Shown: in pieces, positions 26,934 through 27,996 of the stretch
How the letters are laid out: each line of letters begins with the position of its first letter
How positions within the stretch are numbered: the first letter of the stretch is position 1
Position numbers and translations under genes: made by a program
Assembly: GCA_964493205.1 (NCBI GenBank)
Contig: CAZBMJ010000031.1
Coordinates: 1-27,996, forward strand
DNA from: CAZBMJ01 sp964493205
GTDB lineage: Bacteria > Myxococcota > UBA727 > JABDBI01
Length of the DNA: 27,996 bases
Direction: 5' to 3'
The notes under the pieces: model-generated
Databases searched by the model: none
Told to the model about the DNA's origin: nothing
Seen by the model: the letters and a program-made list of their open reading frames with translations, nothing else

Positions 26934-27860
26934 TTAAAAAAATAAAGACGGTTGCGATTTAATTATTTCGGTTCTATCGGTTGCAGTTTTAAAGTGTTTA
27001 GCATCAATCTCAAAGCCGATAAAGTTTCTGTTTTCTTTTGCACTCATAATACATTCCGTTCCGCTTCCTGCAAAAGGTATCAGCACCAAATCATTTTCAT
27101 TAGAAGCCATTTGTATTAACATTTTAGTAAGTTCAAACGGTTTTTGTGTCGGGTGTGTCGTTTCGGATAGTTCTTTTGTGTTCTCCTTAAATCTAAACAC
27201 ATCCAATATACCAGTTGAATTAAATGTTCGTATGCTTTTTGAGTATAAGGTTTTAAAGTGGTTGTAAGAATAATTCCATCCACCTATTTCATTATACATT
27301 TGTTCACTCATTAAATCAAATCTTGTTTTATGTTTCCCTGTTTTATAGGTTGCCAATACCTTTGCACTTTTTTCGTTTTTGCAAATATTTAGTTTTGTAA
27401 AGCATTTTACAAAATCTTCCGTTGTTGCAGTTTCGTTTATTTGACTAATCAAAACGGAGCAAAGTTCCTTGTTTGTTTTTCCTGTGCTATACATTAAAAA
27501 TCTTTCGGAGCAAGGAGCAAATCTTCTAAAACTTTCTTTGTTGCTCCTTCTTATATGTCCTGCTGTCAGTTCTATTGCAACATTACTTTCTAACATAAAA
27601 TATTTATCTAAAATTACTTGTGAGTATGCAATCTTTTTTGAATGTCCATACCAAAAAAGCGTTCCATTATCAGCAAGTAAGCGTTTACATTCAATAGCCC
27701 ATTTTTCAACATCTTTTAAATAATCGTCAAATGATTTCCATATAAAATCAAATTCTCCTTTTACTTCAAAATATGGCGGGTCTGCAATAATCAACTGAAC
27801 CGATTTATCGGGTAGTTGGTTATTCATCCAGTCATCGTGATATATTTTATTTACTTCCAA
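26934..27860 (-). CDS. DNA adenine/cytosine-N4 methyltransferase, beta class, orphan
   Basis: 308 aa from a TTG start at 27860. The N-terminus then reads MEVNKIYHDDWMNNQLPDKS, the usual beginning of this family, and there is no better ATG. Motif IV DPPY is at residues 27-30. The target-recognition region lies in the middle. HPTQKP precedes motif I LIPFAGSGTECIM (about 263-275) and GFEID. The IV-before-I order marks the beta class. It methylates an exocyclic amino group in DNA using SAM. It is clearly different from the cassette methyltransferase at 591-1433, so two specificities are carried. No endonuclease gene is near, so the role is probably protection from host restriction. Sole gene of the cassette between sites B and C. 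Confidence 0.9.
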   Translation of the reverse strand: MEVNKIYHDDWMNNQLPDKSVQLIIADPPYFEVKGEFDFIWKSFDDYLKDVEKWAIECKRLLADNGTLFWYGHSKKIAYSQVILDKYFMLESNVAIELTAGHIRRSNKESFRRFAPCSERFLMYSTGKTNKELCSVLISQINETATTEDFVKCFTKLNICKNEKSAKVLATYKTGKHKTRFDLMSEQMYNEIGGWNYSYNHFKTLYSKSIRTFNSTGILDVFRFKENTKELSETTHPTQKPFELTKMLIQMASNENDLVLIPFAGSGTECIMSAKENRNFIGFEIDAKHFKTATDRTEIIKSQPSLFF

Positions 27861-27950
27861 ATCTTTATTTTTTTTAAATTTCCCTCCCTCAAAAAAGAAA
27901 AGAAAAAGGTTTTGTATTCCAATTGAACATTCTACTAATCAACCGTGCCA

Positions 27951-27996
27951 GCGTATAACAGCGGTTTTGTGCTATTTGCCCCATCAACATTTGTAG
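27951..27996 (-). repeat. attC-like site C, left half (joins 1-58)
   Basis: The outer box GCGTATAAC is followed by the arm GCGGTTTTGTGCTATTTGCC. Its complement is at 23-46 of the window: reversed, that arm reads GCGGCTTTGTGTCTGTTTGC and continues CCC, which matches except for one G-U type pair, one mismatch and one extra base. The two halves give a site of 104 bp. Because stem sequences differ between sites, this match shows that the window ends are adjacent. Confidence 0.8.

Larger units (their letters stand above)
1..27996. mobile_element. Circular temperate phage-like genome, probably tailless and membrane-containing
   Basis: The window holds a phage-style divergent repressor/early-operon switch, a primase-helicase, a tyrosine integrase, a 13-kb leftward late operon with lysis and structural-type genes, and toxin-antitoxin pairs. 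No chromosomal housekeeping gene is seen. The last 46 bases and the first 58 bases together make one palindromic attC-like site, so the molecule closes into a circle of about 27.9 kb (about 27.84 kb after removal of an assembly artefact at 11904-12058). No terminase, portal or tail gene is recognised. A plasmid-like or integrated state cannot be distinguished from the sequence alone. Confidence 0.72.
25509..27996 (-). mobile_element. Integron-like gene cassette array, part 2 (continues at position 1)
   Basis: This part holds a 118-aa gene, an attC-like site (25887-26014), a rightward 154-aa gene with its own promoter, a second site (26714-26858), a leftward methyltransferase gene, and the left half of the site that spans the window join. 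The one-gene-per-unit layout and paired TAAC/GTTA boxes match integron cassettes. The array ends next to the late-operon control region (25227-25508). Confidence 0.66.

Overview
The window reads as the complete genome of a circular, temperate, phage-like element of a Bacteroidota host, most likely a flavobacterium. Host clues seen in the sequence: strong AT-richness, A/T-rich leaders without Shine-Dalgarno sequences, promoters of the Bacteroidota type (TTG, about 19-22 bp, TAnnTTTG), lipoproteins with a Cys-Ser-Ser-Asp-Asp start, and a Bacteroidota-style phage integrase. The two ends of the window are the two halves of one long imperfect palindrome (27951-27996 joined to 1-58). The molecule is therefore circular and the window edge is an arbitrary cut.

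Layout. (1) A leftward early/replication operon runs from 6787 to 2219: small membrane and basic proteins, then a 946-aa primase-helicase, then small proteins. (2) At 6788-6904 lies a divergent control region with two facing TAnnTTTG promoters around four tandem 11-bp repeats. The repressor is on its right (6905-7300). (3) Rightward come two lipoprotein genes with an identical 51-bp promoter/leader and a broken gene between them. Next is a 650-bp structured noncoding region, then the integrase (9298-10425), flanked on both sides by TTTACAAAC-type repeats. (4) Leftward at 10692-12309 are two small ORFs and two RelE/YafQ-type toxin-antitoxin pairs. They share a 208-bp identical segment, where the assembly carries a spurious 100-N gap. 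(5) A leftward late operon of about 23 tightly packed genes runs from 25226 to 12397. It encodes a putative capsid protein, a transglutaminase-like protein, many small proteins with one membrane segment, a RecA/RadA-like ATPase, two GH19-type glycosidases, an M23 peptidase, a holin/spanin-like pair and a very basic protein. (6) Between the late and early modules, across the window join, sits an array of gene cassettes (25509 to 27996 and 1 to about 2049). The cassettes are separated by six 104-145 bp sites with integron attC architecture. They carry two orphan DNA methyltransferases, two membrane-anchored proteins, a MazG-like phage protein and one unknown.

Interpretation. I recognise no terminase, portal, tape-measure, tail or HK97 capsid gene. 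About a dozen late proteins instead have a single short hydrophobic anchor, and every cell-wall hydrolase is membrane-tethered. The simplest inference is a tailless phage with a lipid-containing virion and a circular dsDNA genome of about 28 kb. The cassette array is the most unusual part: it looks like an integron-type variable region built into a phage genome. No integron integrase is encoded, so a host enzyme would have to move the cassettes. Two cassette proteins carry the same kind of membrane anchor as the late structural proteins, which suggests exchange of virion accessory and anti-restriction genes. The tailless-virion and cassette-exchange ideas are inference; gene positions, motifs and repeats are read from the sequence.
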